From an uncultured Alphaproteobacteria bacterium (GTDB lineage Bacteria > Pseudomonadota > Alphaproteobacteria > HIMB59): a stretch of 64,000 bases of DNA. A program made the position numbers and the translations under genes. Shown in pieces: positions 41,464 to 50,337 of this stretch (positions are counted from its first letter, which is position 1; each line of letters starts with the position of its first letter). Below the pieces are notes generated by a model that searched no databases, was not told where the DNA came from, and saw only the letters and a list, made by a program, of their open reading frames with translations. The stretch is from NCBI GenBank assembly GCA_902601865.1, contig CACKOX010000001.1, forward strand, positions 54,665-118,664, in the 5' to 3' direction.

Positions 41464-43329
41464 TTAATTGAATTTTTCAAGATCAAGTGTTCCACCTATA
41501 AGTATTAATCCTTGAAAAAGGTTTTTTAAACTCTCATGCTCTACATTTCTAGCATAGCAAGAAAATACCTCCTCTAATTCTTCCCATCCATCACGAATTG
41601 GTACCTCGATTTCATATGTATCTGAGTCCTCTAATTTTCCGCACTCTTTAAGTAATTTTAGCCAATCTAAAAATGATGTTGGATTTAAGTTAAAAAAATC
41701 TTTTAGGATATAGTTAATATTTATTCTTTTTTCTTTTACATAGTAATTTATTTCTCCCTTTATTAAGACACCACTGTCACGATGCTTAACCTCATCAAAA
41801 GAAAAAATATATTTCGTAGATTTCCCATCAACTTTTGGAAGTTTTTTTTCAACCAACGTATAATTTCCAATTGAAAAATCTTTTGAAGATTTTAAATTAT
41901 ATTTATTTGAAGTGTCTAAAACGACTCCAATATTTTTAAGTGCTTCCGGTAATTTTTTAGAATGATCATCTTTTTGAGTTTCTTCAATTTTTTCTATATC
42001 TAAATTTGATAATTCATCTTTACAAAGGGTAGGAGATTTATTTGCTAGATAGACCTCACGAATATCTACTGTAATAAAAGATCCTATCGCACTGATATTT
42101 CTGTCTGTAGGTAATGAATCACATGGAGCTAGATTTGCTAATTCTGGCTTATAATTTTCAATGTATCTTGGTGATTTATAAACAACATGTGATTTAGTCC
42201 ACTTTATCAATCGATCTTCATTAGTTAATTTTGTCCAATCTTTATATATTGTGCCTTTTGTAGCCCACTCACGCTTTGCATATTTTTCTAATAAAGAAAT
42301 ATTATCTACAATTTCAAATTGCTTATCCATAATTTCTTTGACTGTCATCCCATGGCGATTTTGATATTCAAAAAAATTAAAATTTAGAGAATGAAAAGCC
42401 TCAGCTAATATAGAAATCATTGGTGCAACATCTTTAGAATAATCCCATGCTAAAGCCCCTCTAGTTGCCCATGTCACAAATATTCCCTCTTCGTCAAAAA
42501 CTTCAAGCATGAAACGAATATTATAAATAGCTAAATCTAATAGCTCTTGATCTTGAAATCTAATAGCAGAAAATAATTGAGCGACACTCATCTTCCAACG
42601 ATTAGATCCACAAGTATTTACATCTGGAGGTTTTTTTAAATTCTTATTTCCAATATTTTTTTGCTTAAATGGGTCACAAAGAACTCTATCATTATAATTT
42701 CCTACTTTTTCCATATCTAATGTTTTGAGTTTTAACAAAAAATACTTTTTTAAAATCTCTCTCTCATCTTCTGAATAATCAAAATAATCATAGTAAAAAG
42801 AATAAAAAGTTGCATTTGTAGTAATAAAAGCCACAGAATCATACCTGGCACTTGAGAAATCATTTGGGAGAACTTTACCTTTTACAGAGTCTGTCTTTGC
42901 AACCTTCAATAAAACTTCTTGATGAAAAGATATGTCTCTCGATGTATGAAAGTATAATGGAAAAAATCCATTGCATTTATTACTACCCTTTATATCAAAA
43001 TTAATTGTATAGTTTTCTATGCATTCTTTTGCTTTTTCTAATTGGTTTGAAGGCACTTCTCTAATTTTTATTAAATTAAAATTATTAAGAGCATTGTTGT
43101 CACTTGAAAAAGGCCAAATGTTATTTATTTTAATTTTTGTTATTCGATCATTATAATATTCTTCTCCAAATACTCTTTTAATTCTCTTTTGTAAGTCTAT
43201 TATTTTTTTATTTGACTCAATTTTTTCAGTTGTATCAACTTGTTTTCCATCTTTAAAAGTTAAAGCGTTTAATGAATAAGTATTTGTAATTAACAGAAAA
43301 AGGAAGAAAAAATTTCTAATTAAAATCAT
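41464..43329 (-). CDS. Secreted alginate-lyase-superfamily (AlgL-like) protein
   Basis: Signal peptide; NRWKMSVAQLFSAIRFQDQELLDLAIYNIRFMLEVFDEEGIFVTWATRGALAWDYSKDVAPMISILAEAFHSLNFNFFEYQ resembles the alginate lyase family alpha/alpha-toroid core. Confidence 0.6.
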   Translation of the reverse strand: MILIRNFFFLFLLITNTYSLNALTFKDGKQVDTTEKIESNKKIIDLQKRIKRVFGEEYYNDRITKIKINNIWPFSSDNNALNNFNLIKIREVPSNQLEKAKECIENYTINFDIKGSNKCNGFFPLYFHTSRDISFHQEVLLKVAKTDSVKGKVLPNDFSSARYDSVAFITTNATFYSFYYDYFDYSEDEREILKKYFLLKLKTLDMEKVGNYNDRVLCDPFKQKNIGNKNLKKPPDVNTCGSNRWKMSVAQLFSAIRFQDQELLDLAIYNIRFMLEVFDEEGIFVTWATRGALAWDYSKDVAPMISILAEAFHSLNFNFFEYQNRHGMTVKEIMDKQFEIVDNISLLEKYAKREWATKGTIYKDWTKLTNEDRLIKWTKSHVVYKSPRYIENYKPELANLAPCDSLPTDRNISAIGSFITVDIREVYLANKSPTLCKDELSNLDIEKIEETQKDDHSKKLPEALKNIGVVLDTSNKYNLKSSKDFSIGNYTLVEKKLPKVDGKSTKYIFSFDEVKHRDSGVLIKGEINYYVKEKRININYILKDFFNLNPTSFLDWLKLLKECGKLEDSDTYEIEVPIRDGWEELEEVFSCYARNVEHESLKNLFQGLILIGGTLDLEKFN

Positions 43330-43370
43330 TATTTAATATTTTAATATTGTCTAAACATAAGATAAATCAA

Positions 43371-43416
43371 TAATTATGTAATTAATAAATTTTCATAAAA
43401 GATAGTTACATAATTA
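43371..43416. repeat. Perfect 11-bp inverted repeat, 24-nt spacer, in a divergent intergenic region
   Basis: TAATTATGTAA (43371-43381) and TTACATAATTA (43406-43416). Confidence 0.85.
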
Positions 43417-43431
43417 TCAGTTTACTGATAA
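43414..43431 (+). promoter_or_regulatory. Short hairpin just upstream of the PagL-like start codon
   Basis: TTATCAG-TTTA-CTGATAA, 7-bp perfect stem with 4-nt loop; ATG at 43448. Confidence 0.5.
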
Positions 43432-43447
43432 AATTAATAAGTTATTT

Positions 43448-43933
43448 ATGTTTAAAAAATTTCTTTTAACTATCATTTTATATTACTTAACTAGTGGATC
43501 ACTTCATGCAAACAGCTACTCTATTTTTGGAGGCACATATGATTATGATGACGATAACACAACTAATTTAATTGGATTAAATTATCATCTATCTAATAGT
43601 GAAATAAATTTATTAAATATTTTAACAATAAACCCTGTTGTTGGTGGATTAGTCACTGCTAAAAGTGCCAGTATGTTTTATGGTGGTTTTGAAACAAATT
43701 TAGGTTCTGATTTAATTTATTTAAATCTTTCTTCTTCAGCAGGTATTTATAGTAATGGTGATGGTAAAGATTTAGGAAGTGCTATCCAATTTAAGTCAGA
43801 AGTTAACTTACTCTATAGTTTATCTGATAAGACTCGAATTGGCATTGGTTCCCATCATATTTCAAATGCTGGTTTAGACTCTGTAAATCCAGGGACTAAT
43901 AATTTTTACTTGATTTTTAATAGAAATTTCTAG
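43448..43933 (+). CDS. PagL-like lipid A deacylase / acyloxyacyl hydrolase-type outer-membrane beta-barrel
   Basis: Signal peptide, amphipathic strands, C-terminal RIGIGSHHISNAGLDSVNPGTNNFYLIFNRNF matching the PagL HxSNAG...NPG region. Confidence 0.65.
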   Translation: MFKKFLLTIILYYLTSGSLHANSYSIFGGTYDYDDDNTTNLIGLNYHLSNSEINLLNILTINPVVGGLVTAKSASMFYGGFETNLGSDLIYLNLSSSAGIYSNGDGKDLGSAIQFKSEVNLLYSLSDKTRIGIGSHHISNAGLDSVNPGTNNFYLIFNRNF

Positions 43934-43990
43934 ATTTTTTCATAATTTATTCATTTGTTAATTTGTTAAATTCGTTTATTTTTATCACTT

Positions 43991-44851
43991 ATGACTAAAA
44001 ACTTCTTAGCATATCTTTTATTTTCAGTCCTAATTGTAATAATTTTAGTTATTGGCTACGAAGAAATTAAAATTTATTTTGATGCTAATCCTTATATAAA
44101 CGGAATAATTCTTCTTACACTTGTTATTGGATTTTTCCTTTACTCATTTAAAATATTTTCATTGAGTTCCGAGTTTAGGTTTATGAACTCCGTGGCTTTT
44201 GGAAAACTAAAACTTAGTGACTCATCTTTAAATAATTACCCAATGACAAAATCTATTGCAAATAATTTAGGGATAACTACAACAAATAAAAGTATCACAA
44301 AAACACTTGATGAAATACTTGACGATCTTCTATCATCTATAGAAAGTGGGAGTGACATATCCAAGTACCTTATCAATTTATCTATTTTTTTAGGATTAAT
44401 TGGAACTTTTTATGGATTACTATTGACCATTGGTAGTGTTTCAAATGTTATTGATGGTTTAACAATTGAACAACAGGACTTTGGGGCATTCTTTAACAAT
44501 TTAAAAGACGGATTGAAGTCACCTTTGTCAGGAATGACTATTGCTTTTAGTTCCTCACTGTTTGGCCTAGTAACCTCTTTGATTTTAGGGCTTTATGAAA
44601 TAATCACTAGAGGAGTCAAACAAAGTTACTATGAATTCTGTGAAAATCAAATTCGCCTTTTTTATAGATCTAGCCCAAATGTTAAAAAAATTTCTCAAAA
44701 TTCTGATAATTCATCTTTGGCCCAAAACATTGCTTCTAAACTTGATGAAATAGTTGATGGAATGAAAAATTCTAGTGATGATTTAAGAAAAGAAGTTATT
44801 ACAGAGCTTAAGTCTGTAAGTAAGTCTATAAAAGACCTAGACAAAAAGTGA
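43991..44851 (+). CDS. MotA/TolQ/ExbB proton-channel family protein
   Basis: ISKYLINLSIFLGLIGTFYGLLLTIGSVSNVIDGL ... LKDGLKSPLSGMTIAFSSSLFGLVTSLILGLYE. Confidence 0.85.
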   Translation: MTKNFLAYLLFSVLIVIILVIGYEEIKIYFDANPYINGIILLTLVIGFFLYSFKIFSLSSEFRFMNSVAFGKLKLSDSSLNNYPMTKSIANNLGITTTNKSITKTLDEILDDLLSSIESGSDISKYLINLSIFLGLIGTFYGLLLTIGSVSNVIDGLTIEQQDFGAFFNNLKDGLKSPLSGMTIAFSSSLFGLVTSLILGLYEIITRGVKQSYYEFCENQIRLFYRSSPNVKKISQNSDNSSLAQNIASKLDEIVDGMKNSSDDLRKEVITELKSVSKSIKDLDKK

Positions 44852-46131
44852 GCTATATATCAAAAACTCAAACTTCAGACAACGATAATATAATTTGGCC
44901 TGGATTTGTGGATGTATTGGCGTCCACACTAATGGTCATAATTTTTATTGTTTTACTTTTTACAGTAGCGCAAGTTTATCTGGGTGACTTAGTTGTAGGA
45001 AAAAACCAGCAAATTCAAACTTTAGAAAAGACTATTGACATCCAAGATGAGACTATAGTGGAACAAGATGTAACACTAACAGATAAAGAGATTGAATTAC
45101 TTGATAGACAAAATCTAATTGAAAAACTTGATGAAGAAATATCCTCTAAACAATCTCAAATTCTTGCACAAGACACTATAATTCAAGATCAATCACTTGA
45201 TATAGATAAATTAAATACAATTATTGCTAAAATTACAGAAGAGCTATCCTTATCATTATCTGATAGAGAAACTCTTCAACAAAACCTGTCTGATTTAAAT
45301 GAGCAACAAAAACAGTTAAAGGCTGATTTAATTAAACTTGGTGGAGAAAATAGTGAGCTAGTTGGGCAAATTGGAGCATCTCAAAGTAGAATAGAAAATC
45401 TACTTGAGTCTTTAAGTTCATCTGAAGATATTAATCAAGAATTACAAACCAAAATATCTTCATTAGAGGAAGAAACATTAATACAATCAACTGATTTAGC
45501 TGAGGCTTTAAATTTAATATCTAATTTAGCGTTAGATATTGAAATACTAAGTAATGAAATTAACATTTTAAATAACTTATTAGAGTCAAAAGAAGCTGAA
45601 ATAGCCCAAAATGAAATGGAACTTGGGGAACTAGGAGATAGGTTAAATAGAGTACTTACAAGTGAGCTGTTTAAACTACAAAAGTACAAATCAGAATTTT
45701 TTGGAAAACTATCTGAAGCTTTAGCTGATAGAGAGGATATTCAGATCAAAGGAGATAGATTTATTTTTCAATCAGAAATATTATTTGACTCTGGAAGTGC
45801 TAATTTTCAAGATGAGGGAAGGATAGCTTTATCTCTTATTACCAAAACAATTATTGAAGTTACTGAGTCAATCCCTTCTGATCTAAATTGGATACTTCAA
45901 ATAGATGGTCATACAGATAAAGTACCTATTTCAACCTCTCAATTCCCCTCTAATTGGGAGCTTTCACATGCAAGAGCGCTAGAAGTTGTTAAATTTCTTA
46001 TTCAACAAGGTATACCAGCTAACAAACTTTCAGCAAATGGATACGGTGAGTATCAACCAATTAATTTAGGTGATACAAAAGAGGACCTAAAACAAAATCG
46101 AAGAATCGAATTAAAAATTACTCAAAACTAA
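44848..46131 (+). CDS. MotB-like protein with OmpA peptidoglycan-binding domain and long coiled coil
   Basis: GTG start overlapping upstream stop; WPGFVDVLASTLMVIIFIVLLF (TM with Asp), coiled coil, LQIDGHTDKVPISTSQFPSNWELSHARALEVVKFLIQQGIPANKLSANGYGEYQP. Confidence 0.9.
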   Translation: MSYISKTQTSDNDNIIWPGFVDVLASTLMVIIFIVLLFTVAQVYLGDLVVGKNQQIQTLEKTIDIQDETIVEQDVTLTDKEIELLDRQNLIEKLDEEISSKQSQILAQDTIIQDQSLDIDKLNTIIAKITEELSLSLSDRETLQQNLSDLNEQQKQLKADLIKLGGENSELVGQIGASQSRIENLLESLSSSEDINQELQTKISSLEEETLIQSTDLAEALNLISNLALDIEILSNEINILNNLLESKEAEIAQNEMELGELGDRLNRVLTSELFKLQKYKSEFFGKLSEALADREDIQIKGDRFIFQSEILFDSGSANFQDEGRIALSLITKTIIEVTESIPSDLNWILQIDGHTDKVPISTSQFPSNWELSHARALEVVKFLIQQGIPANKLSANGYGEYQPINLGDTKEDLKQNRRIELKITQN

Positions 46132-46134
46132 ATT

Positions 46135-46692
46135 TTACTCAATCCACATTTTAATAATTTTATCAGGATCATCCACTAAACCATTTTTTACAGGATCACC
46201 CATTTTTATAGCATCAACAAATTCCATACCTTCGATTACTTCACCCCAAACAGTATATTGCCCATCTAAGTGCGGTGTATCTCCAAAACATATAAAAAAT
46301 TGACTGTCAGCACTATTAGGGTCTTGAGATCTAGCCATACTCAACGTACCTCTTTGGTGGGGTAAATCATTAAATTCAGCCTCAATATTTTTACCAGATC
46401 CACCTGTGCCAGCTCTTCTTAAATCAAAATTATCTGAGTCAGAGTTACCAAATTGAACATCTCCTGTTTGAGCCATAAATCCATCAATAACTCTATGAAA
46501 AACTACTCCATCGTAACTACCTTTAGCGACTAGATCAGTAATTTGCTTAACATGCTTGGGTGCCTTATCTTCGAAGGTCTTGATTTTGACGATACCGTCT
46601 TTAAGTTGTAAATTAATAACATCCTCCTTGGAATATAGATTATTAGAAAATAATAAAAATGAAATTGAAACTAGTAACTTAATCAAACTCAT
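46135..46692 (-). CDS. Cyclophilin-type peptidyl-prolyl isomerase (exported)
   Basis: VVFHRVIDGFMAQTGD, GTLSMARSQDPNSADSQFFICFGDTPHLDGQYTVWGEV. Confidence 0.94.
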   Translation of the reverse strand: MSLIKLLVSISFLLFSNNLYSKEDVINLQLKDGIVKIKTFEDKAPKHVKQITDLVAKGSYDGVVFHRVIDGFMAQTGDVQFGNSDSDNFDLRRAGTGGSGKNIEAEFNDLPHQRGTLSMARSQDPNSADSQFFICFGDTPHLDGQYTVWGEVIEGMEFVDAIKMGDPVKNGLVDDPDKIIKMWIE

Positions 46693-46727
46693 AATGAGAA
46701 ACTAACATAGTTTATAATCAATAAAAT

Positions 46728-47144
46728 TTATTTATTTGATAATTCTGTCGCTATTGATGTTATTTTTTTTCTAAGTGAATTAAGACCGTTTGACCTTGAT
46801 TGTCCTAAATGATTGGAGAGGCCGATTTCTTCAAAAAAAGATAACGGATTATTTATAATAGTTTCAGGGGTTTCCTCATTGTAAGTATAATAAACTAAAT
46901 AAAACAAACCTTTTACAATTACAGAGTCACTTGAGCCAGAAAGATTAATTTTTCCATCAATAAATTCTGGTACCATCCATAAATTCGATGTACATCCTTG
47001 TACACGATATTCCTCAGTTTTATAGCTATCATCAAGAACAGGGAGTTTTTTTCCTAAATCAATTAAATATTGATATTTGTCCTCCCAATTATCAAAAAAC
47101 GAAAAATCCTCTTTAATTTTGTTGATTTTTTCATTAATTAACAT
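46728..47144 (-). CDS. sufE: SufE-family Fe-S assembly protein
   Basis: EEYRVQGCTSNLWMVPE (active Cys), NHLGQSRSNGLNSLRKKI. Confidence 0.92.
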   Translation of the reverse strand: MLINEKINKIKEDFSFFDNWEDKYQYLIDLGKKLPVLDDSYKTEEYRVQGCTSNLWMVPEFIDGKINLSGSSDSVIVKGLFYLVYYTYNEETPETIINNPLSFFEEIGLSNHLGQSRSNGLNSLRKKITSIATELSNK

Positions 47145-47183
47145 AGATTTTTGCCTTATTATTAATAACTAATACATTAAATT

Positions 47184-47309
47184 ATGAAAATTAAAAGTTC
47201 TCTTAAAACAGCTAAAACCAGAGATAAAAATAATCAACTGGTTAGAAGAAAGGGTAGGTTATATGTGATCAACAAAACAAACCCAAGAATGAAAGCCAGA
47301 CAAGGCTAA
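47184..47309 (+). CDS. rpmJ: 50S ribosomal protein L36 (C-minus type)
   Basis: Not in ORF track. [41 protein letters not shown], closely matching alphaproteobacterial L36. Confidence 0.95.
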   Translation: MKIKSSLKTAKTRDKNNQLVRRKGRLYVINKTNPRMKARQG

Positions 47310-47312
47310 CAA

Positions 47313-48233
47313 TCAATCTAGATACTTCTCAACTTCCAATGCTGCCATACATCCCATACCAGCAGCTGTCACAGCCTGTCTGTATATTTTATCTTTTACA
47401 TCTCCTGCAGCAAAAACACCATCAATAGAAGTTTTTGTGCTATCTGGATCTGTGATGATATATCCTCCATCATCCATCTTTAATTGACCTTTAAATAATT
47501 GTGTAGCCGGATCGTGCCCTATTGCAATAAATACACCATCTATTTTAAGGGTTGAGGTTTGATTATCTTTTTTATTGAGTAAGTCTATTGATTCTAAATC
47601 ATCATTACCATTAAACTTAGTTACTTCGCTGTTCCATATAAATTCAATTTTTGAATTTTCTTTCAGTCTATCTTGTAATATTTTTTCTGCTCTTAGTTTA
47701 TCTCTTCTATGAATTAGATAAACTTTAGTTGCAAACTTTGTTAGAAATAAAGCTTCTTCAGCTGCACTATTTCCTCCACCAATTACAGCAACTTCTTTAT
47801 CTTTAAAGAAAAAACCATCACAAGTGGCGCAAGCTGATAATCCATGACCTTGAAATTTAGACTCATTTTCTAAACCAAGCCACCTCGCTTGAGCTCCAGT
47901 GCTTATTATCACAGTTTTTGTATTTAGAGTTGTGCCATTATCTAAATTTAATTTTTTTACATCTTGATTTAAAAAAACTTCAGTTACTTGTGAATTGATA
48001 ATTTCTGTACCAACGTGAGCAGCTTGTTTTTGCATTTGATCCATTAACCAAGGACCTTGAATAGGGTCTTCATATCCTGGATAATTTTCTACATCAGTAG
48101 TTATGGTAAGTTGACCACCTGGTTGAAAACCACTCACTAAAATGGGTTTTAGATTAGCTCTAGCAGCATATATGGCGGCAGTATAACCTGCTGGACCTGA
48201 TCCTATAATTATTACATTATTAATTTCAGCCAT
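47313..48233 (-). CDS. trxB: Thioredoxin-disulfide reductase
   Basis: IIGSGPAGYTAAIYAARANL, SACATCDGFFFKDKEVAVIGGGNSAAEEALFL. Confidence 0.96.
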   Translation of the reverse strand: MAEINNVIIIGSGPAGYTAAIYAARANLKPILVSGFQPGGQLTITTDVENYPGYEDPIQGPWLMDQMQKQAAHVGTEIINSQVTEVFLNQDVKKLNLDNGTTLNTKTVIISTGAQARWLGLENESKFQGHGLSACATCDGFFFKDKEVAVIGGGNSAAEEALFLTKFATKVYLIHRRDKLRAEKILQDRLKENSKIEFIWNSEVTKFNGNDDLESIDLLNKKDNQTSTLKIDGVFIAIGHDPATQLFKGQLKMDDGGYIITDPDSTKTSIDGVFAAGDVKDKIYRQAVTAAGMGCMAALEVEKYLD

Positions 48234-48852
48234 TTATTGGCCAACTAGTTGGAAAAGTTACATAATTAATTTGCATACATCTTCTCTCAATTTTAATTTC
48301 TTTTTTTTCAAGTCCGTGCCATGTATTGTTGCCTGAAGCAAAAAAATATCCTGTATTATGTCTATAAGGGACGGTCTTAACAAGTTTCATATCGGTATCA
48401 TAAAAATCTGTTCCAAGTTTCTCTGACTCATCATAAGTGTTAATAAACAACATCATTGTCATAAGCTTTTCCTTTATGTCCAAATGTGGTTTTAGCCAAA
48501 ATCCCTTACGATCAGAAATATATTCAATCCTAATAAAACTATTTGAGAGATCTTTTTTGATTTTATCTTGAATAGACTCAATAACATCTTTATCCCTCAA
48601 ATCTTCAATTAGTTCCATTCCATTAGATAGGTTTTCGGAATTATCGCTTTCTAGGAAGACTCTCAGCTTACCATCCAAACCATCGCCACCAGCATCAGCA
48701 GCTCTAGTACCATCAAAGGACCTTGGTGCATCAGATATATTTACATCATTAAGCTCGTTTATAAGCTCATTTGTAAAAGGAGAGTCAAGTTCCCAATGAG
48801 GAAAAGGATTAGAGTATGTAGTACAACGATTTAAAATTGATTCCTTAAGCAT
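48226..48852 (-). CDS. 2OG-Fe(II) oxygenase-like protein
   Basis: LKPHLDIKEKLMTMMLFIN (HxD), TGYFFASGNNTWHGLEKKEIKIERRCMQINYV (distal H and R). Confidence 0.7.
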   Translation of the reverse strand: MLKESILNRCTTYSNPFPHWELDSPFTNELINELNDVNISDAPRSFDGTRAADAGGDGLDGKLRVFLESDNSENLSNGMELIEDLRDKDVIESIQDKIKKDLSNSFIRIEYISDRKGFWLKPHLDIKEKLMTMMLFINTYDESEKLGTDFYDTDMKLVKTVPYRHNTGYFFASGNNTWHGLEKKEIKIERRCMQINYVTFPTSWPING

Positions 48853-49786
48853 CTTCAGAAATAAACCTTAAATTAGATTGTATCTTATTCAAGATCTTAG
48901 TTTTTAGTGTCTCGTTATACTCACTTATAGAAATTTCATATGGTTTTACATTTTGATCATAGAATTGAGCATAATTGTGATTTGTGATTTTATCAAAAAA
49001 CTGATGATATCTTATGGGACACAACTCCTCCTCAAATTTAAATAAAAACGTTCCAGCTTCAGATGATATAGCTTCAGATACCATAGATATTGAGTCCCAA
49101 GTTACTATTTGTAAATTACCCTCAGACAAAAGTTCTCCATATTCTTTTGGATTAAATAAATCATAAAATATATATACGTTTTTCATATTAATTTTTGATA
49201 ACTCATCTATAAAGCTATTTGGAGTTCTTCTAGATGGAATTATGTTTACTTTAAACTTTTCACCTAAAAATTTAATTTCGTTAAAAATTTTTTTCTGTGT
49301 TTGAGGATTAAATTTAAAATATTTATTAGGTCCACCAATTATAAAATTAATAGTTTTTTTACTTCTAACATTTTTTTTAAATTTTATATTATGTAATGCT
49401 AGCAATGTCGAAATGCAATTCTCTAAATCTAAATTATCATGCTCTGGACAAATTATTAAATCAAATAAATTATGATTAACTTTTGGATTTTGAATATGAA
49501 TATTAAAAATAAGATTTTTATATTTTTTTTTTAAATAAATTGATGCTTTTACACTTTTTTTACCACAACTAATAAGTATCGTATTTTTTTTAATTTCTAA
49601 TAAAGATAAATTTTCATAAGCAAAACTACTTGTGGGTATTAATTCAATTGGTAAGTATTTAAAAAAAGATTTTATTTTTAAATCAAAGTTTTTATAGTCT
49701 TCAGATATTAAACTTGCCAATCCCTCTATCTGGCTTCTCATACCAGCAGCACCTTCGCTGATGGTAATTATGTTAAATTTATTCAA
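48845..49786 (-). CDS. Mitochondrial-fission ELM1-like family protein
   Basis: SEGAAGMRSQIEGLASLI, FIIGGPNKYFKFNPQ, RRTPNSFIDEL, WDSISMVSEAISSEAGTFLFKF. Confidence 0.75.
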   Translation of the reverse strand: MNKFNIITISEGAAGMRSQIEGLASLISEDYKNFDLKIKSFFKYLPIELIPTSSFAYENLSLLEIKKNTILISCGKKSVKASIYLKKKYKNLIFNIHIQNPKVNHNLFDLIICPEHDNLDLENCISTLLALHNIKFKKNVRSKKTINFIIGGPNKYFKFNPQTQKKIFNEIKFLGEKFKVNIIPSRRTPNSFIDELSKINMKNVYIFYDLFNPKEYGELLSEGNLQIVTWDSISMVSEAISSEAGTFLFKFEEELCPIRYHQFFDKITNHNYAQFYDQNVKPYEISISEYNETLKTKILNKIQSNLRFISEDA

Positions 49787-49792
49787 ATTTTA

Positions 49793-50266
49793 TTATTTAA
49801 ATCTTACTGACTTAATTTCGTATGAGGTAATACCTTTTGGCGTAGAAACTTCTATATAGTCACCTTTTTTTTTACCAATTAATGCTCTAGCTATAGGACT
49901 AGTAACAGATATTTTTTTTTGTTCAATGTCAGCCTCTACTTCTCCAACTAATTGGTACTTTGACTCCTTATCATTATCTAAATTAATTATCGAAACTGTG
50001 GCTCCAAACTTTACGACAGTTCCTGATAGTTTGGATACATCAATTAGTTCAGCTTGAGAGATTATACTCTCAATTTCAGCTACTCTGCCTTCAATAAAAC
50101 TCTGTTTTTCTCTAGCAGCGTGATACTCAGCATTTTCAGAGAGATCTCCATTACTTCTAGCATCAGCAATGGCTTTTATAATAATTGGTCTTTCAACAGT
50201 TTTCAGATGTTTAAGTTCATCGAGGAGTTTTTTTTGCCCCTCTTCTGTCATTGGTATTTTTTCCAT
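49793..50266 (-). CDS. greA: Transcription elongation factor GreA
   Basis: MTEEGQKKLLDELKHLKTVERP, ADARSNGDLSENAEYHAAREKQ, SPIARALIGKKKGD. Confidence 0.96.
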   Translation of the reverse strand: MEKIPMTEEGQKKLLDELKHLKTVERPIIIKAIADARSNGDLSENAEYHAAREKQSFIEGRVAEIESIISQAELIDVSKLSGTVVKFGATVSIINLDNDKESKYQLVGEVEADIEQKKISVTSPIARALIGKKKGDYIEVSTPKGITSYEIKSVRFK

Positions 50267-50337
50267 TTTTTAATACAATTTTTATTAAGTTGTAGAAAAT
50301 ATTGAATTTTCTTAGGTATTACAAATGAATTTTTAAA

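Noticed and set aside
41384-43933. tRNA-Val flanked genomic island or integrated element
   Set aside because: No integrase next to the tRNA and I did not see a repeated tRNA 3' end downstream. xerD at 21856 looks like the housekeeping copy.
43991-46131. MotA/MotB-like pair read as a Zorya (ZorAB) anti-phage system
   Set aside because: No ZorC/ZorD/ZorE-like genes adjacent; neighbours are a PagL-like gene and a cyclophilin. The MotA-like protein lacks the long cytoplasmic tail expected of ZorA.
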